Shown here one piece after another: positions 18,844 to 28,261 of a stretch of 64,000 bases of DNA. A program made the position numbers and the translations under genes. Position 1 is the first letter of the stretch. Every line of letters begins with the position of its first letter. The notes under the pieces were generated by a model. That model was not told the DNA's origin and did not search any database. It was given only the letters and a program-made list of their open reading frames with translations. The stretch spans positions 18,696-82,695 of the forward strand of contig CALMKX010000229.1 in assembly GCA_937867335.1 (NCBI GenBank), given 5' to 3'. Source of the DNA: an uncultured Acidobacteriota bacterium (GTDB taxonomy: Bacteria; Acidobacteriota; Thermoanaerobaculia; Multivoradales; SZUA-115).

Positions 18844-19971
18844 TCACTCCGCCTCTTCGAGCTGGATCTCGAGCTCGATTTCCTCGCCCGCCCGCACATT
18901 GACCCGCTTTTCGACGCTCTTGTAGCCCGGCCGCACGATCTCCAACCGGTGGCTTCCGGCGTCGAGCAGCAGCCCGGCGTGAAGCCGGCTGAGCTCGGTC
19001 GCCGTGCCGAGGAAGTGGCCGTCCAGGTAGACCGTGGCGTCGCTCGGGATCAGGCTCAGCTTGAGCCGTCCGGCATCACCTTGCATCTCCGAGTGGCTCG
19101 GCTCCTGCTCACTCGGCTCGTCGCGCGACGGGTAGCGATCGTCGTCCTCGACCGCAGGCGGGCGGCCGCCGAAGTCCCGAGGCTCGGGCGGCGGCACAGG
19201 CCGCACGGAAGGCCCCGGCACCAGAGTGTCCTCGACGTCGAGGACCACGCCCGGCAGGATCTTGAAGGTGCGGGTGAGGGTCTTGTAGCCGTCGAGGTAG
19301 ACGGTCACTTCGTAGGTGCCCTTGGGCAGCCAGAGATATGAGGGGAAGCCGTCGAGATCGTCCGCCGTGCCCACGAACTGGCCGTCCACGTAGACCTCGG
19401 CGTTTTCCGGGCTGACGTCGAAGTCGAGAGCGCCGTTGCCTTCTGCGTAGGCTCCGTAGCGCTCACGGTCGTAGTAGCGAGGCGGGTAGTCGTAGTAGCC
19501 GGGATAGTCCCACCACCAGGGCCAGTAGTACCAGCCCCAGCCGCCCCAATAGCTGCGGGGGTAGTAGTAGCCGTGAGAGTAGCTGTGGTGCGAGTGGCCG
19601 TAGTCGCCCCGGTGGCCGTCGTAGTAGCCGCCGTGCCCGCGGTCGACCCGTTCGGCACCGCCGCTCGAGCCGCCGTGGCTACGGGTGCGGCCGGCACCCG
19701 AGGAGCCGTGGTCACTCCGCGATGGGGTCGAGCCCTGAGAGCCCACGGAGGACGAGCCGCCCGAGCGGGCGGACGAGGAGCCCGACGAGTGGCTCTCGGA
19801 GCCGGAACTGCCGCCGGTACGTTCCACCCGAGTCGTTTGGCTGCCGCTGTCGCTGGGTGGGCGCTGCCGTCCCTCGCCGGCCGCCACAGCCTGGCCCGCC
19901 AGGAGCATCACGGCGAACGCGGCGGCCGTGGCCGCTGTCGCCGGAGTTGAGATCTTCCGTCCTTGGAACAT
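18844..19971 (-). CDS. Secreted low-complexity protein with two PEGA domains
   Basis: A 375-residue exported protein with an N-terminal hydrophobic segment ending GQAVAAGEG. Residues 35-130 are Ser/Gly/Arg-rich low complexity, and 130-175 are Tyr/Gly/Trp/His-rich. Two PEGA domains follow at about 180-250 (GALDFDVSPENAEVYVDG) and 305-372 (LKLSLIPSDATVYLDGHFLG), the usual surface beta-sandwich modules. A charged linker joins them. AAGGAGA lies upstream of the ATG. The gene starts three bases after the glycosyltransferase stop, so both are probably one transcript. The role is likely structural or in the envelope; no enzyme motif is present. Confidence 0.85.
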   Translation of the reverse strand: MFQGRKISTPATAATAAAFAVMLLAGQAVAAGEGRQRPPSDSGSQTTRVERTGGSSGSESHSSGSSSARSGGSSSVGSQGSTPSRSDHGSSGAGRTRSHGGSSGGAERVDRGHGGYYDGHRGDYGHSHHSYSHGYYYPRSYWGGWGWYYWPWWWDYPGYYDYPPRYYDRERYGAYAEGNGALDFDVSPENAEVYVDGQFVGTADDLDGFPSYLWLPKGTYEVTVYLDGYKTLTRTFKILPGVVLDVEDTLVPGPSVRPVPPPEPRDFGGRPPAVEDDDRYPSRDEPSEQEPSHSEMQGDAGRLKLSLIPSDATVYLDGHFLGTATELSRLHAGLLLDAGSHRLEIVRPGYKSVEKRVNVRAGEEIELEIQLEEAE

Positions 19972-19974
19972 GAC

Positions 19975-20907
19975 TCAAGTCTCCTTTCCGAGCCCTGCGC
20001 CTTGTTTCCAGCCGCGGTGGAGGCCCTGGATGTAATGGTACCGGAGAACCTCCTCCCACAAGCGCGGGAGCTCGACAGGGAGTTTTTGCAAGGCCCGGAC
20101 CAGGCCTTCGAGTGCCCGTTGCCGGAGCCTCGGAGGCAGGGGCGGTGGCCCTTGATCTCCCACTCCCACGAAGCCGCCCAGCTCGGGATGCAGGCGGCTG
20201 AAAACCACGGCGCAGTAACCGGCCTTCTCCTGTCGGGCGGCAAAACGGCGGATCTCCGTGGGGTGATCGTGCTCGACCACCGCCTGGGGCTCGTAGGCCA
20301 GCTTGAGGCCGCGGCGGGTGAAGAGCCGATAGCTGGCTTCGATGTCCTCCCAGGCCGGGTAGGGAAAGCGGAGGTCGAACGGCTCGGCGACCAGCAGCTC
20401 CCGGGAGAGCGAGAGGTTCGAGGTGTAGAAGAAATTGAAGGGAACCTCGTCCGGCTGGTCGATCAGGGCATAGCCGAATTGCAGCCCGTACTCGTTGATG
20501 TAGCGGAGAAAGGGACTGAGGCGCATCCGTGGGTGCCAGCGGGTGTAGCCGATCACGGCCCGCCGAGGGTCGTCGCCGAAGCGGCGATGGGCGGCCTGGT
20601 GGGCTGCGAGCCAGGTGGGAGTCGGGACGGTGTCGTCCCCCAGAAAGGCCACCCTCGTCCCAGTGGCGGCGGCGACGCCCCGGTTCCGAGCGGCGGCGGG
20701 GCCGCGATTCTCCTGCTCGAGAACTGTCAGCGGGAGCGAGCTCGACCGGCTGGCCAGGAACTCGGCCGTCCGGTCGGTGGAGCCGTCGTTGACCACGATC
20801 ACTTCGAAGGCCGGGGCCCCCACCTGAGCCTCGAGAGCGGCCAACACCTCGGGCAGCACATCCATGCGGTTGAAGGTGGGGATGACCACCGAGACCTCGG
20901 GCTGCAT
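19975..20907 (-). CDS. Family 2 glycosyltransferase
   Basis: A 310-residue GT-A fold glycosyltransferase. It opens with VSVVIPTFNR, then VIVVNDGSTDRTAEF (nucleotide binding), ENRGPAAARNRGVAAA and a modified DXD-like FLGDDTVP. A WEDIEASYRL segment near 200 corresponds to the acceptor-side ED motif. There is no transmembrane helix, so it acts in the cytoplasm or at the inner membrane. The downstream PEGA gene begins three bases after its stop. The gene is divergent from the ECF sigma factor at 20988. Donor and acceptor are unknown. Confidence 0.88.
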   Translation of the reverse strand: MQPEVSVVIPTFNRMDVLPEVLAALEAQVGAPAFEVIVVNDGSTDRTAEFLASRSSSLPLTVLEQENRGPAAARNRGVAAATGTRVAFLGDDTVPTPTWLAAHQAAHRRFGDDPRRAVIGYTRWHPRMRLSPFLRYINEYGLQFGYALIDQPDEVPFNFFYTSNLSLSRELLVAEPFDLRFPYPAWEDIEASYRLFTRRGLKLAYEPQAVVEHDHPTEIRRFAARQEKAGYCAVVFSRLHPELGGFVGVGDQGPPPLPPRLRQRALEGLVRALQKLPVELPRLWEEVLRYHYIQGLHRGWKQGAGLGKET

Positions 20908-20987
20908 GGATCAAAGCTACTCGAATCCTCGAGGCGGCACCAGGCCGGGAGCGAATAGGTCTGCCAGGGGCGGCGTATGTCATAGTC

Positions 20988-21620
20988 GTGAACACTGAGA
21001 TGGCCCTGCCTCGCATTCCCCTGGCCGCGGCTCCCCTCGCTGGTGAAAGCGAGCTGGTGAACCGTGCCCGCTCCGGCGACTCCGCTGCCTGCGACGAGCT
21101 GGCCCGGCGCTATCGCCAGCCGGCCTACCTGCTGGCCTTGCAGCTTCTGGGCGACCCCGACGACGCTCTCGACGTGGCCCAGGACGCCCTCCTGCGCTTC
21201 TTCTCCAAGCTCAACCGCTTCAACTCCGGGCTGCCGGTCAAACCCTGGCTGCTTTCGATCGTGCGCAACCGTGCAGTCGATCTGGTGCGCCGCCGGAAAG
21301 TGCGGCGAGCCGAGCCGATCGAGACCGAGGAAGGCGGCTACCGGCCCGAACTGGTGGACCGCGAAGACGACCCGGAGACCAGCTTCGCCCGTCGCGAGCT
21401 GGCCGAGAGGCTGTGGGAGTCGCTGCGGGCCCTGCCCGAGGCTCAACGGGAGATCTTGGTCCTGCGCGACTACCAGGACCTCTCCTACGCGGAGATTGCC
21501 GAGGTGCTGAGCGTACCCCTCGGTACCGTGATGTCCCGGCTGCACCGGGCTCGTGCCAGCTTGCGCGAGCTGGTGGAGGCTCGAGCCCGAGCGGATCAGC
21601 GGAGAAGGAGCCCCTTGTGA
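20988..21620 (+). CDS. ECF RNA polymerase sigma factor
   Basis: A 210-residue sigma-70 family ECF factor. Region 2 is at about 30-95 (DELARRYRQPAYLLALQLL, DDALDVAQDALLRFF), and region 4 at about 140-195 (LPEAQREILVLRDYQDL, then YAEIAEVLSVPLGTVMSRLHRAR). The start shown is GTG 20988; ATG 21000 is an alternative. The stop overlaps the GTG of the next gene, which encodes a small membrane protein of anti-sigma type, so the two are coupled. It should direct RNA polymerase to a regulon controlled by an envelope signal. Confidence 0.92.
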   Translation: MNTEMALPRIPLAAAPLAGESELVNRARSGDSAACDELARRYRQPAYLLALQLLGDPDDALDVAQDALLRFFSKLNRFNSGLPVKPWLLSIVRNRAVDLVRRRKVRRAEPIETEEGGYRPELVDREDDPETSFARRELAERLWESLRALPEAQREILVLRDYQDLSYAEIAEVLSVPLGTVMSRLHRARASLRELVEARARADQRRRSPL

Positions 21621-22057
21621 GCGAGGATAGCCGGCCTTTCGACGATGCCCTTATTTCCGGCTACCTCGACGGCGAGCTCACCCAAGCCGAGGAGCAGCGG
21701 GTACGATTGCACCTCGAGCGAGATGCCGAAGCTCGCAAGCTGTTCGAAGATCTGGCCCGCATGCGGCAGGCGGCGCGCGGCACTCGCTTGAAGCTACCCG
21801 CCGACGAGCAGTGGAGCGAGTTGCCCCGCACCGTGGGCAGCGGGCTGGCGCGTAACCTGGGCTGGGGCCTCTTGGGCTTGTGGCTGGCCGGCTTGGTGTT
21901 GTTCGTGCTCTGGCAGGTGGGTCGCTCGCCGGCCGGCCTGTGGCTGAAGCTGGTGGTGTTCGCCCCGGCGAGCGGCTTCCTCTTGCTGCTGGCTTCGGCG
22001 CTGATCGATCGGCTGCGAGTGGCTCGCACCGATCGCTACCGGAGGGTGGAGAAATGA
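21617..22057 (+). CDS. Membrane anti-sigma-like protein
   Basis: A 146-residue protein starting with GTG (21617), which overlaps the sigma factor stop and is preceded by AAGGAG at 21605-21610. Residues 1-55 form the helical anti-sigma N-terminus (ISGYLDGELTQAEEQRVRLHLE), but the His-Cys-Cys zinc ligands of the ZAS domain are not present. Two transmembrane helices lie at about 81-101 and 110-130. Pairing with the upstream ECF factor suggests it holds the sigma factor at the membrane. It overlaps the YbjQ-like gene by ATGA. Confidence 0.8.
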   Translation: MSEDSRPFDDALISGYLDGELTQAEEQRVRLHLERDAEARKLFEDLARMRQAARGTRLKLPADEQWSELPRTVGSGLARNLGWGLLGLWLAGLVLFVLWQVGRSPAGLWLKLVVFAPASGFLLLLASALIDRLRVARTDRYRRVEK

Positions 22058-22392
22058 TCGTGGCCACCACCGACGAGGTCTCGGGTCAGCGGATCGTCCG
22101 CACCCTGGGCCTGGTTCGGGGCAACTCAGTTCGAGGCCGCCACCTCGGCCGCGACATCATGGCTGCGCTGCGCAATCTGGTGGGCGGCGAGATTCCGGAA
22201 TACACCAAACTGATCGCCGAAGCGCGGGAGCAGGCCCTGGACCGCATGGTGGCCGAAGCTCGAGAGCTCGGCGCGGACGCCGTGGTCGCCGTGCGCTTCT
22301 CGACCGCCGAGCTCACCCGCGGGGCGGCCGAGCTCCTGGCCTACGGCACCGCCGTGGTGCTGCTCCCGGAGGCACTGGAAAAGGCCTCCTGA
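22054..22392 (+). CDS. YbjQ (DUF74) family protein
   Basis: A 112-residue protein of the YbjQ/UPF0145 family, which forms small pentameric assemblies of uncertain function. The pattern VATTDEVSGQRIVRTLGLVRG, then GRDIMAALRNLVGGEIPEYT and ELGADAVVAVRFSTAEL, is characteristic. The ATG at 22054 overlaps the stop of the anti-sigma gene, making it third in the sigma operon. No membrane segment is seen. Some annotations call the family heavy-metal-binding, but that is not established. Confidence 0.87.
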   Translation: MIVATTDEVSGQRIVRTLGLVRGNSVRGRHLGRDIMAALRNLVGGEIPEYTKLIAEAREQALDRMVAEARELGADAVVAVRFSTAELTRGAAELLAYGTAVVLLPEALEKAS

Positions 22393-22432
22393 GCCAGCCT
22401 GCAGGGCCCTTTTTGCTATCCTCCTCGCCGCT

Positions 22433-23434
22433 ATGGCCGCCGAGAACGCCGAAGAGATGTTGCGCCGCAAGCGCCGGAAGCGCCTGCTCCAGGGGCTTCT
22501 GATCGGCGCTGCCGCCGTGGGTGTGCCGGCGATCGCCAACGCGGTGATCCGCAAACGGGCCGGCAAGCTCCAACCGGCTCGCTGGGGTCGCACCCAGCGG
22601 TACGCCTGGAGCGAGGGCGAAGTGAGCTTCCAGCGGATGGGCTCGGGGCCGCCCCTGCTCCTGCTCCACTCCTTCGGCCCTGGCCACAGCGGCGAAGAGT
22701 GGCGGGACGTCGCGCAGCTGCTGGAGGATCGCTTCCGCATCTTCGTGCCGGACCTCCTGGGCTGGGGGCGCTCGGAAAAGCCCGCCATCACCTACGACGG
22801 CGAGCTCTACATCCAGTTGATCGACGATTTCCTCCACGACGTCATCGGCCAGCGCGCGGTGATCCTCGCTGCTGGCTTGCCGGCTGCCTATGCTTTGCAG
22901 ATCGCGGTGGATTACCCCGAGCGGGTCCGCGCCCTGGGTCTGGTGGTTCCCCAGGGCTTGGAGGTCCACAGCGAGCAGCCGGATTTGAAGGACGCCCTGG
23001 TTCACCGCCTGCTCAAGGTGCCGGTGCTCGGCACCTCGGCCCTGAACCTCTACACCAGCAAGAAGAGCCTGTCCCACCACCTGAGGCAGGAAGTCTTCGC
23101 CTCGGAGGAAACGGCCACGCCCTCGCTGGTCGAGCATCACTATGTGGCAAGTCACCAGCGGGGTGCTCACAGTGCGCTGGCAGCCTATGTGGCCGGTTAC
23201 CTGAACCACAACGCTCGAGAGCTGCTGCCGCGTCTCACCTGCCCGAGCTGGTTGGTCTGGGGTCGCCAGGCCGTGCAGCCGCCGGTCGAAGCGGCCGACC
23301 TTTGGCTGCGCCATCTCCATGGTAGCGAGCTGCAGGTCTTCGAGGGCAGTGCCACCCTGCCTCATGCCGAGCAGCCCCGGGCTTTCTGCCGCGGCTTGCT
23401 CAACTTCCTCGGCGACGTCGGCGCAAGCCTCTAG
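22433..23434 (+). CDS. Alpha/beta hydrolase-fold protein with altered nucleophile site
   Basis: A 333-residue alpha/beta hydrolase with an N-terminal hydrophobic segment (about 15-38) that may anchor it to the membrane. The fold is clear: PPLLLLHSFGPGHSGEEW, FVPDLLGWGRSEKP, and a late His in LPHAEQPRAF. At the nucleophile elbow the usual GxSxG is replaced by AAGLPA (VILAAGLPAAYAL), so the catalytic serine is missing. The protein may be a non-catalytic scaffold or use another residue. It starts 40 bases after the YbjQ-like gene and could share its transcript. Confidence 0.82.
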   Translation: MAAENAEEMLRRKRRKRLLQGLLIGAAAVGVPAIANAVIRKRAGKLQPARWGRTQRYAWSEGEVSFQRMGSGPPLLLLHSFGPGHSGEEWRDVAQLLEDRFRIFVPDLLGWGRSEKPAITYDGELYIQLIDDFLHDVIGQRAVILAAGLPAAYALQIAVDYPERVRALGLVVPQGLEVHSEQPDLKDALVHRLLKVPVLGTSALNLYTSKKSLSHHLRQEVFASEETATPSLVEHHYVASHQRGAHSALAAYVAGYLNHNARELLPRLTCPSWLVWGRQAVQPPVEAADLWLRHLHGSELQVFEGSATLPHAEQPRAFCRGLLNFLGDVGASL

Positions 23435-23511
23435 CTTCGGGCGAGAGTCGCCCGCTCCCGCCCTGGCGGGCTAGAATACGCCGCCACGCCGTTTCGGCCG
23501 GACCCCCCAAG

Positions 23512-26500
23512 ATGAGCCAGAACTCTTCCTCTGCCCCGTTTCCAGAGCTGCCGCCCGGGTACCCCTTCACACGGCTCGAGCAGGAGGTGCTCGAGCGCTG
23601 GAAGGCAGGGCGCATCTTCGAGAAGACCCTCGCCAAGCCGGCCCCCGAGGGCCCGTTCGTGTTCTTCGAAGGACCTCCCACCGCCAACAACGTGCCCCAT
23701 GTGGGCCATGTGGTGTCGCGGGTGGTGAAGGACCTTTTCCCCCGCTTCCGCACCATGCAGGGCTACCACGTGGCCAGGAAGGCCGGTTGGGACACTCACG
23801 GCCTGCCGGTGGAAATCGAGGTCGAGAAGAAGCTGGGCTTTTCCGGCAAGAAAGAGATCGAGGCCTACGGCATCGCCCAGTTCAACCAGGCCTGCCTCGA
23901 GAGCGTGCTCACCTACGAGCGGGACTGGCGAGCGATGACCGAGCGCCTCGGCTACTGGCTGGACCTCGACCACGCCTACCTCACCTACACCAACGAGTAC
24001 GTGGAGTCCGTGTGGTGGGCGCTCGCCGAGCTCGAGGGCAAGGGGCTGCTCGAGGAGGGCTACAAGGTCCAGCCCTACTGCGCCCGCTGCGGCACCACGC
24101 TGTCCTCCCACGAGGTGGCGCAGAACTACAAGGACACCGAGGATCCGTCGATCTGGGTGCTCTTTCCCGCCCGGCCTGGCCAGCGGCTCGCCACCACCGA
24201 CGGTGGCAGCTGGGAGACCCCGCTTGGCTTCTCGCTTCTGGCCTGGACCACCACGCCCTGGACGACTCCCGGCCACACCGGCCTCGCCGTCCACCCCGAG
24301 ATCGTCTACCGCGTGGTCGAGCTGCCGCACCGCCCCGGGGAGCTTGCCCTCTTCGCGGACGCCATCGAGGTTCCCGTGCCCTTCGACCAGGAGGTAGAGG
24401 GCAAGCGCCAGCGCCGGGACTTGCGTGAGCAGCCGGCCCGGGTGCGGATCCTGGGGCGCGATCTCGCCGGGCTCCGCTATGAACGGCCTTTCCCCGTGGA
24501 GCCGGCGGATCGCACTCTCGGACCCTCGGCCTTCGAGCCGCCGCCCTGCGATGAGCACGGCTGGCGAGTGGTCACCGCCGATTACGTCACCGTCTCGGAC
24601 GGCACCGGTATCGTTCACACCGCTCCGGCCTTCGGCGCGGACGACTACGCCACCGGCCAGAAGTACGGCCTGCCGATGTTCCAGACCGTTGAGGCGAACG
24701 GCCGCATCTCCGAGCGAGGTGGCCTCGAGCCCTTCGCCGGGCTGTGGTTCAAGGAGGCGGACGCCCCCATCGTCCAGAACCTGAAAGCCCGTGGCCGCCT
24801 GCTCCACAGCGAGCGCTACAAGCACAGCTATCCGTTCTGCTGGCGCTGCGACACGCCCCTGCTGCAGTACGCCACCAAGAGTTGGTTCGTCGCCACCACC
24901 CGGCAGAAGCAGGAGCTGATCGAACGCAACCGCGAAGTGGTCTGGCACCCCGCTCACGTGGGCGAGGGTCGCTTCGGCAACTGGCTGGAGAACATGGTGG
25001 ACTGGGCGCTCTCGCGCCGCCGCTACTGGGGGACGCCGCTGCCGGTGTGGCGCTGCGACCAGCCGCAATGCGGAGCCAAGCAAGTGGTGGGCTCCTACGC
25101 GGAGCTCTTCCAGGCCGCCGGCCGAGCGCTTCCGGCCGACCCCTACGACCGCAGCCAGTTCGACCCCCATCGACCGTACGTCGATGAGATCACCTGGACT
25201 TGCGCCCGCTGCGGCTCGGGCACGATGCGCCGGGTGGAAGAGGTGATCGACGCCTGGTTCGATTCGGGCTCGATGCCCTTCGCCCAGCACCACTACCCGT
25301 TCGAGAATCGCCAGCTGCTCGAGGGAGACGAGGGTCTGCGGCAGTTCCCGGCCGACTTCATCTCCGAGGGAGTCGACCAGACCCGCGGCTGGTTCTACAC
25401 CCTCCACGTGCTCGGCCAGCTGCTCTTCGGCTCGGTCACCTACAAGAACTGCATCGTGGTGGGCCACGTCAACGACGAGAAGGGGCGCAAGATGTCCAAG
25501 CGCCTCGGCAACGTGGTGGACCCGATGGCGGTGCTCGCCGAGACCGGGGCGGATGCCTTGCGCTGGTACTTCTACGTCAACGATCCGGAGCAGACCTCCC
25601 GCTTCTCGGCCCGGCTGGTGCGGGAGGCCACTCAGAGTTTCCTCATCCCGCTGTGGAACGCCCTCTCTTTTTTCACCATCTACGCCAACCTGGACGGCTG
25701 GCATCCGGGCCGGGCGGCCGAGCCGCCGATCGAGGAGCGAGCCGAGCTCGACCGCTGGATTCTGCTGCGGCTGGACGAACTGGTTCGAGGGGTCACCGAG
25801 GGGCTGTCCGGTTTCTTGATCGTCGAACCGGCTCGAGCCCTCGAGACGTTCCTGGACGACCTCACCAACTGGTACATCCGGCGCAGCCGGGCTCGGTTCT
25901 GGTCCGCCGGCTCCGAGGGGCCGGACAAGGAAGCCGCCTACTGCACCCTCTACCAGGTGCTCACCACCCTCTCGCGGTTGATCGCTCCCTTCACGCCCTT
26001 CGTGGCCGAAGTGCTCCACGGCCACCTCGAGCGCAGCCAGGGCGGTAGGGCCGCCGAGAGCGTGCATCTCGAGGCTTGGCCTCGAGCGCTGAACTTGACG
26101 GAGCGCCTCGGGGGTGATGCCGAGGTTCTGGTGCAGTGCATGAGGGATGCGCAGCGGGTGGTCTCCCTCGGCCGAGCGGCCCGCAACACCCACGAGATCA
26201 AGACCCGCCAACCGCTGGCCGGCGTCACCCTGGTTGCGAGTTCCGAGGCCGGTTTCCGCGGCAACATCGAGCGCTTCGAGGAACTGATCGCCGAGGAGCT
26301 CAACGTCAAGGAGATCCGCTGGGCCGAGCGGCGCAGCGACTTCGTGCACCACGAGGTGCGGCCGGATTTCCGCGCTCTCGGCCGCGAGCTCGGGCCGCGC
26401 ATGCCCAAGGTGAAGGCGGCGCTCGAGGTGGCCGACGGCGACCAGTTGGTCGAGCGGCTCGACCGCGAGGGAGAAATCGAGCTGAGGATCGACGGCGAGC

Positions 26501-26871
26501 CCCTGCGGCTCGGCCGCCACCAGCTGGACATCCGGCTGATCGAGAAGCCGGGCCTCGCCACCGCTGGAGACTCGGTGCTCCTGGTGGCGCTCGACACCGA
26601 ACTCAGCCCGGCGCTCATCGCCGAAGGCCGGGCTCGGGAAGTTGTGCACAAGATTCAAAGCGCCCGGAAGGATGCCCGGCTGGACTACGCAAACCGCATC
26701 CGAGTGCGCTACCGCGCGGACGCCGAGCTCGATGCGGCGGTGGCCGCCCACCGTGAGTGGATCGCCGGCGAGACGCTGGCGGTCGAGCTTCTAGGCGAGA
26801 GCGATGCGGCAGAGCTCGCGAGCTCACCCGTCGAGGAGCTCGAGTTCGCCTTCGCCATCGAGAAAGTGTGA
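23512..26871 (+). CDS. ileS: Isoleucyl-tRNA synthetase, eukaryote-like type
   Basis: A 1119-residue class I synthetase that charges tRNA-Ile and edits valine. The HIGH motif is HVGH at 63-66 and the KMSKR motif is at about 660-664. The N-terminal text PPTANNVPHVGHVVSR and GLPVEIEVEKKLGFSGKK is typical of the longer eukaryote-like IleS form, which is often less sensitive to mupirocin. Cysteine pairs such as CARCGTT (near 200), CDQPQCG (near 518) and CARCGSG (near 565) suggest zinc sites. Length fits that form rather than the 938-residue E. coli type. It is followed after 15 bases by a phosphomannomutase gene. Confidence 0.95.
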   Translation: MSQNSSSAPFPELPPGYPFTRLEQEVLERWKAGRIFEKTLAKPAPEGPFVFFEGPPTANNVPHVGHVVSRVVKDLFPRFRTMQGYHVARKAGWDTHGLPVEIEVEKKLGFSGKKEIEAYGIAQFNQACLESVLTYERDWRAMTERLGYWLDLDHAYLTYTNEYVESVWWALAELEGKGLLEEGYKVQPYCARCGTTLSSHEVAQNYKDTEDPSIWVLFPARPGQRLATTDGGSWETPLGFSLLAWTTTPWTTPGHTGLAVHPEIVYRVVELPHRPGELALFADAIEVPVPFDQEVEGKRQRRDLREQPARVRILGRDLAGLRYERPFPVEPADRTLGPSAFEPPPCDEHGWRVVTADYVTVSDGTGIVHTAPAFGADDYATGQKYGLPMFQTVEANGRISERGGLEPFAGLWFKEADAPIVQNLKARGRLLHSERYKHSYPFCWRCDTPLLQYATKSWFVATTRQKQELIERNREVVWHPAHVGEGRFGNWLENMVDWALSRRRYWGTPLPVWRCDQPQCGAKQVVGSYAELFQAAGRALPADPYDRSQFDPHRPYVDEITWTCARCGSGTMRRVEEVIDAWFDSGSMPFAQHHYPFENRQLLEGDEGLRQFPADFISEGVDQTRGWFYTLHVLGQLLFGSVTYKNCIVVGHVNDEKGRKMSKRLGNVVDPMAVLAETGADALRWYFYVNDPEQTSRFSARLVREATQSFLIPLWNALSFFTIYANLDGWHPGRAAEPPIEERAELDRWILLRLDELVRGVTEGLSGFLIVEPARALETFLDDLTNWYIRRSRARFWSAGSEGPDKEAAYCTLYQVLTTLSRLIAPFTPFVAEVLHGHLERSQGGRAAESVHLEAWPRALNLTERLGGDAEVLVQCMRDAQRVVSLGRAARNTHEIKTRQPLAGVTLVASSEAGFRGNIERFEELIAEELNVKEIRWAERRSDFVHHEVRPDFRALGRELGPRMPKVKAALEVADGDQLVERLDREGEIELRIDGEPLRLGRHQLDIRLIEKPGLATAGDSVLLVALDTELSPALIAEGRAREVVHKIQSARKDARLDYANRIRVRYRADAELDAAVAAHREWIAGETLAVELLGESDAAELASSPVEELEFAFAIEKV

Positions 26872-26886
26872 GACAAGGGGAGCCAG

Positions 26887-28245
26887 ATGGCCGGAATCTA
26901 CAAGGCTTACGACGTACGAGGTACCTACCCTGATCAGCTGGACGAGTCTGTGGCCGACCGGATCGGCCGGGCTTTCCGGGCCGTGCTCGACGCCGGCCAG
27001 GTGGCCGCCAATCCCACCGTGGTGGTGAGTCGGGACATGCGCTCCCATGGCGAGCCGCTCGCCGCTGCGCTGATCGAGGGCATCCGTGCGAGCGGGCTCG
27101 ATGTGCTCGACATCGGCCTCGCCACCACGCCCACCAACTACTTCGCGGTGGGCTCCCTGGGCGCGGCCGGTGGGGTGCAGGTGACCGCCAGCCACAACCC
27201 GGCCCGCTATAACGGCTTCAAGTTCAGCCGCCACGAAGCCCGGCCGGTTTCCGGCGACGAGGGCATCCCGCTGATCGAAAAGCTGGTGACGGTGGGGCCG
27301 CTGCCCACCAGCACCCACCGGGGGGAGCTGCGCCAGGGCTCGGTCTTCGAGGCCTACAGCCAGCACGTGCTCTCCTACCTCCATCGTCCGGCTGGGGCCC
27401 GCAGGCTCAAGGTGGTCGTAGATGCCGGCAACGGCATGGGGACCCTCTACCGGCCGATCCTCGAGCAGGCAGGCATCGAGCTCATCCCCCTCTACTTCGA
27501 GCTCGACGGCACGTTCCCGAACCACGAGGCCAACCCGCTGAAGCGAGAGAATCTCCGCGACCTGATGAAGGCCGTGCGCGAGCACGGAGCCGACCTCGGC
27601 GTGGCTTTCGACGGCGATGCCGACCGGGCCGCTTTCGTCGACGAGACCGGTGAGCCCGTGGGCAGCGACCTCGCCACCGCGCTGATCGCCGGCGAGCTCT
27701 TGGCCGACAACCCCGGCAAGACCGTGGTCTACGACCTGCGCTCTTCGCGGGCCGTGGCCGAGTACATCCGGGAGAAGGGCGGCGTGCCGGTGCGCGAACG
27801 GGTGGGCCACTCGTTCATCAAGGCCACCCTGAGGCGGGACGACGGCATCTTCGGCGGCGAGCTCGCCGGCCACTACTACTTCAGGGCCAACTACTTCGCC
27901 GACTGCTCGCTGCTCGCGGTGTTCGAGATCCTCAACCTGATGTGGAAGGCCGGCAAGCCCTTCTCGCAGATCGTCGCCCCGCTCCATCGCTACGCCAAGA
28001 GCGAAGAGATCAACTTCGAGGTGGAGGACAAGGCCGAGAAGATGCGAGCCTTCGAGGCCCAGTACGCGGGCGGCCAGATCGACCATCTCGATGGCGTCAC
28101 CGTGCAGTTCCCGTCCTGGTGGGCGAACGTGCGGCCCTCGAACACCGAGCCCTACCTGCGGCTGGTGCTCGAGGCCGCTACTCCTCAAGAGCTCTTCACT
28201 CGGCGGATGGAGCTCATCGAACTTCTGGGCGAGCCCGCCGAGTAG
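26887..28245 (+). CDS. manB: Phosphomannomutase/phosphoglucomutase
   Basis: A 452-residue alpha-D-phosphohexomutase. The phosphoserine loop VTASHNP is at about 98-104, the Mg-binding loop DGDADRA near 241-247, the sugar-specificity loop GGELAGHYYF near 322 and the phosphate-binding RPSNTEPYLRL near 415. The GELAGH form suits ManB/AlgC-type enzymes that act on mannose and glucose phosphates, supplying GDP-mannose or glycogen and polysaccharide synthesis. It follows ileS by 15 bases and ends 16 bases from the convergent Zn peptidase. The symbol is by similarity; either sugar may be the main substrate. Confidence 0.9.
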   Translation: MAGIYKAYDVRGTYPDQLDESVADRIGRAFRAVLDAGQVAANPTVVVSRDMRSHGEPLAAALIEGIRASGLDVLDIGLATTPTNYFAVGSLGAAGGVQVTASHNPARYNGFKFSRHEARPVSGDEGIPLIEKLVTVGPLPTSTHRGELRQGSVFEAYSQHVLSYLHRPAGARRLKVVVDAGNGMGTLYRPILEQAGIELIPLYFELDGTFPNHEANPLKRENLRDLMKAVREHGADLGVAFDGDADRAAFVDETGEPVGSDLATALIAGELLADNPGKTVVYDLRSSRAVAEYIREKGGVPVRERVGHSFIKATLRRDDGIFGGELAGHYYFRANYFADCSLLAVFEILNLMWKAGKPFSQIVAPLHRYAKSEEINFEVEDKAEKMRAFEAQYAGGQIDHLDGVTVQFPSWWANVRPSNTEPYLRLVLEAATPQELFTRRMELIELLGEPAE

Positions 28246-28261
28246 AAGCGAGAGGCAGGGC

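Noticed and set aside
23431..26751. A 1106-codon minus-strand frame opposite ileS
   Set aside because: It mirrors the synthetase gene on the other strand and has no domain or ribosome site; a codon-bias shadow.
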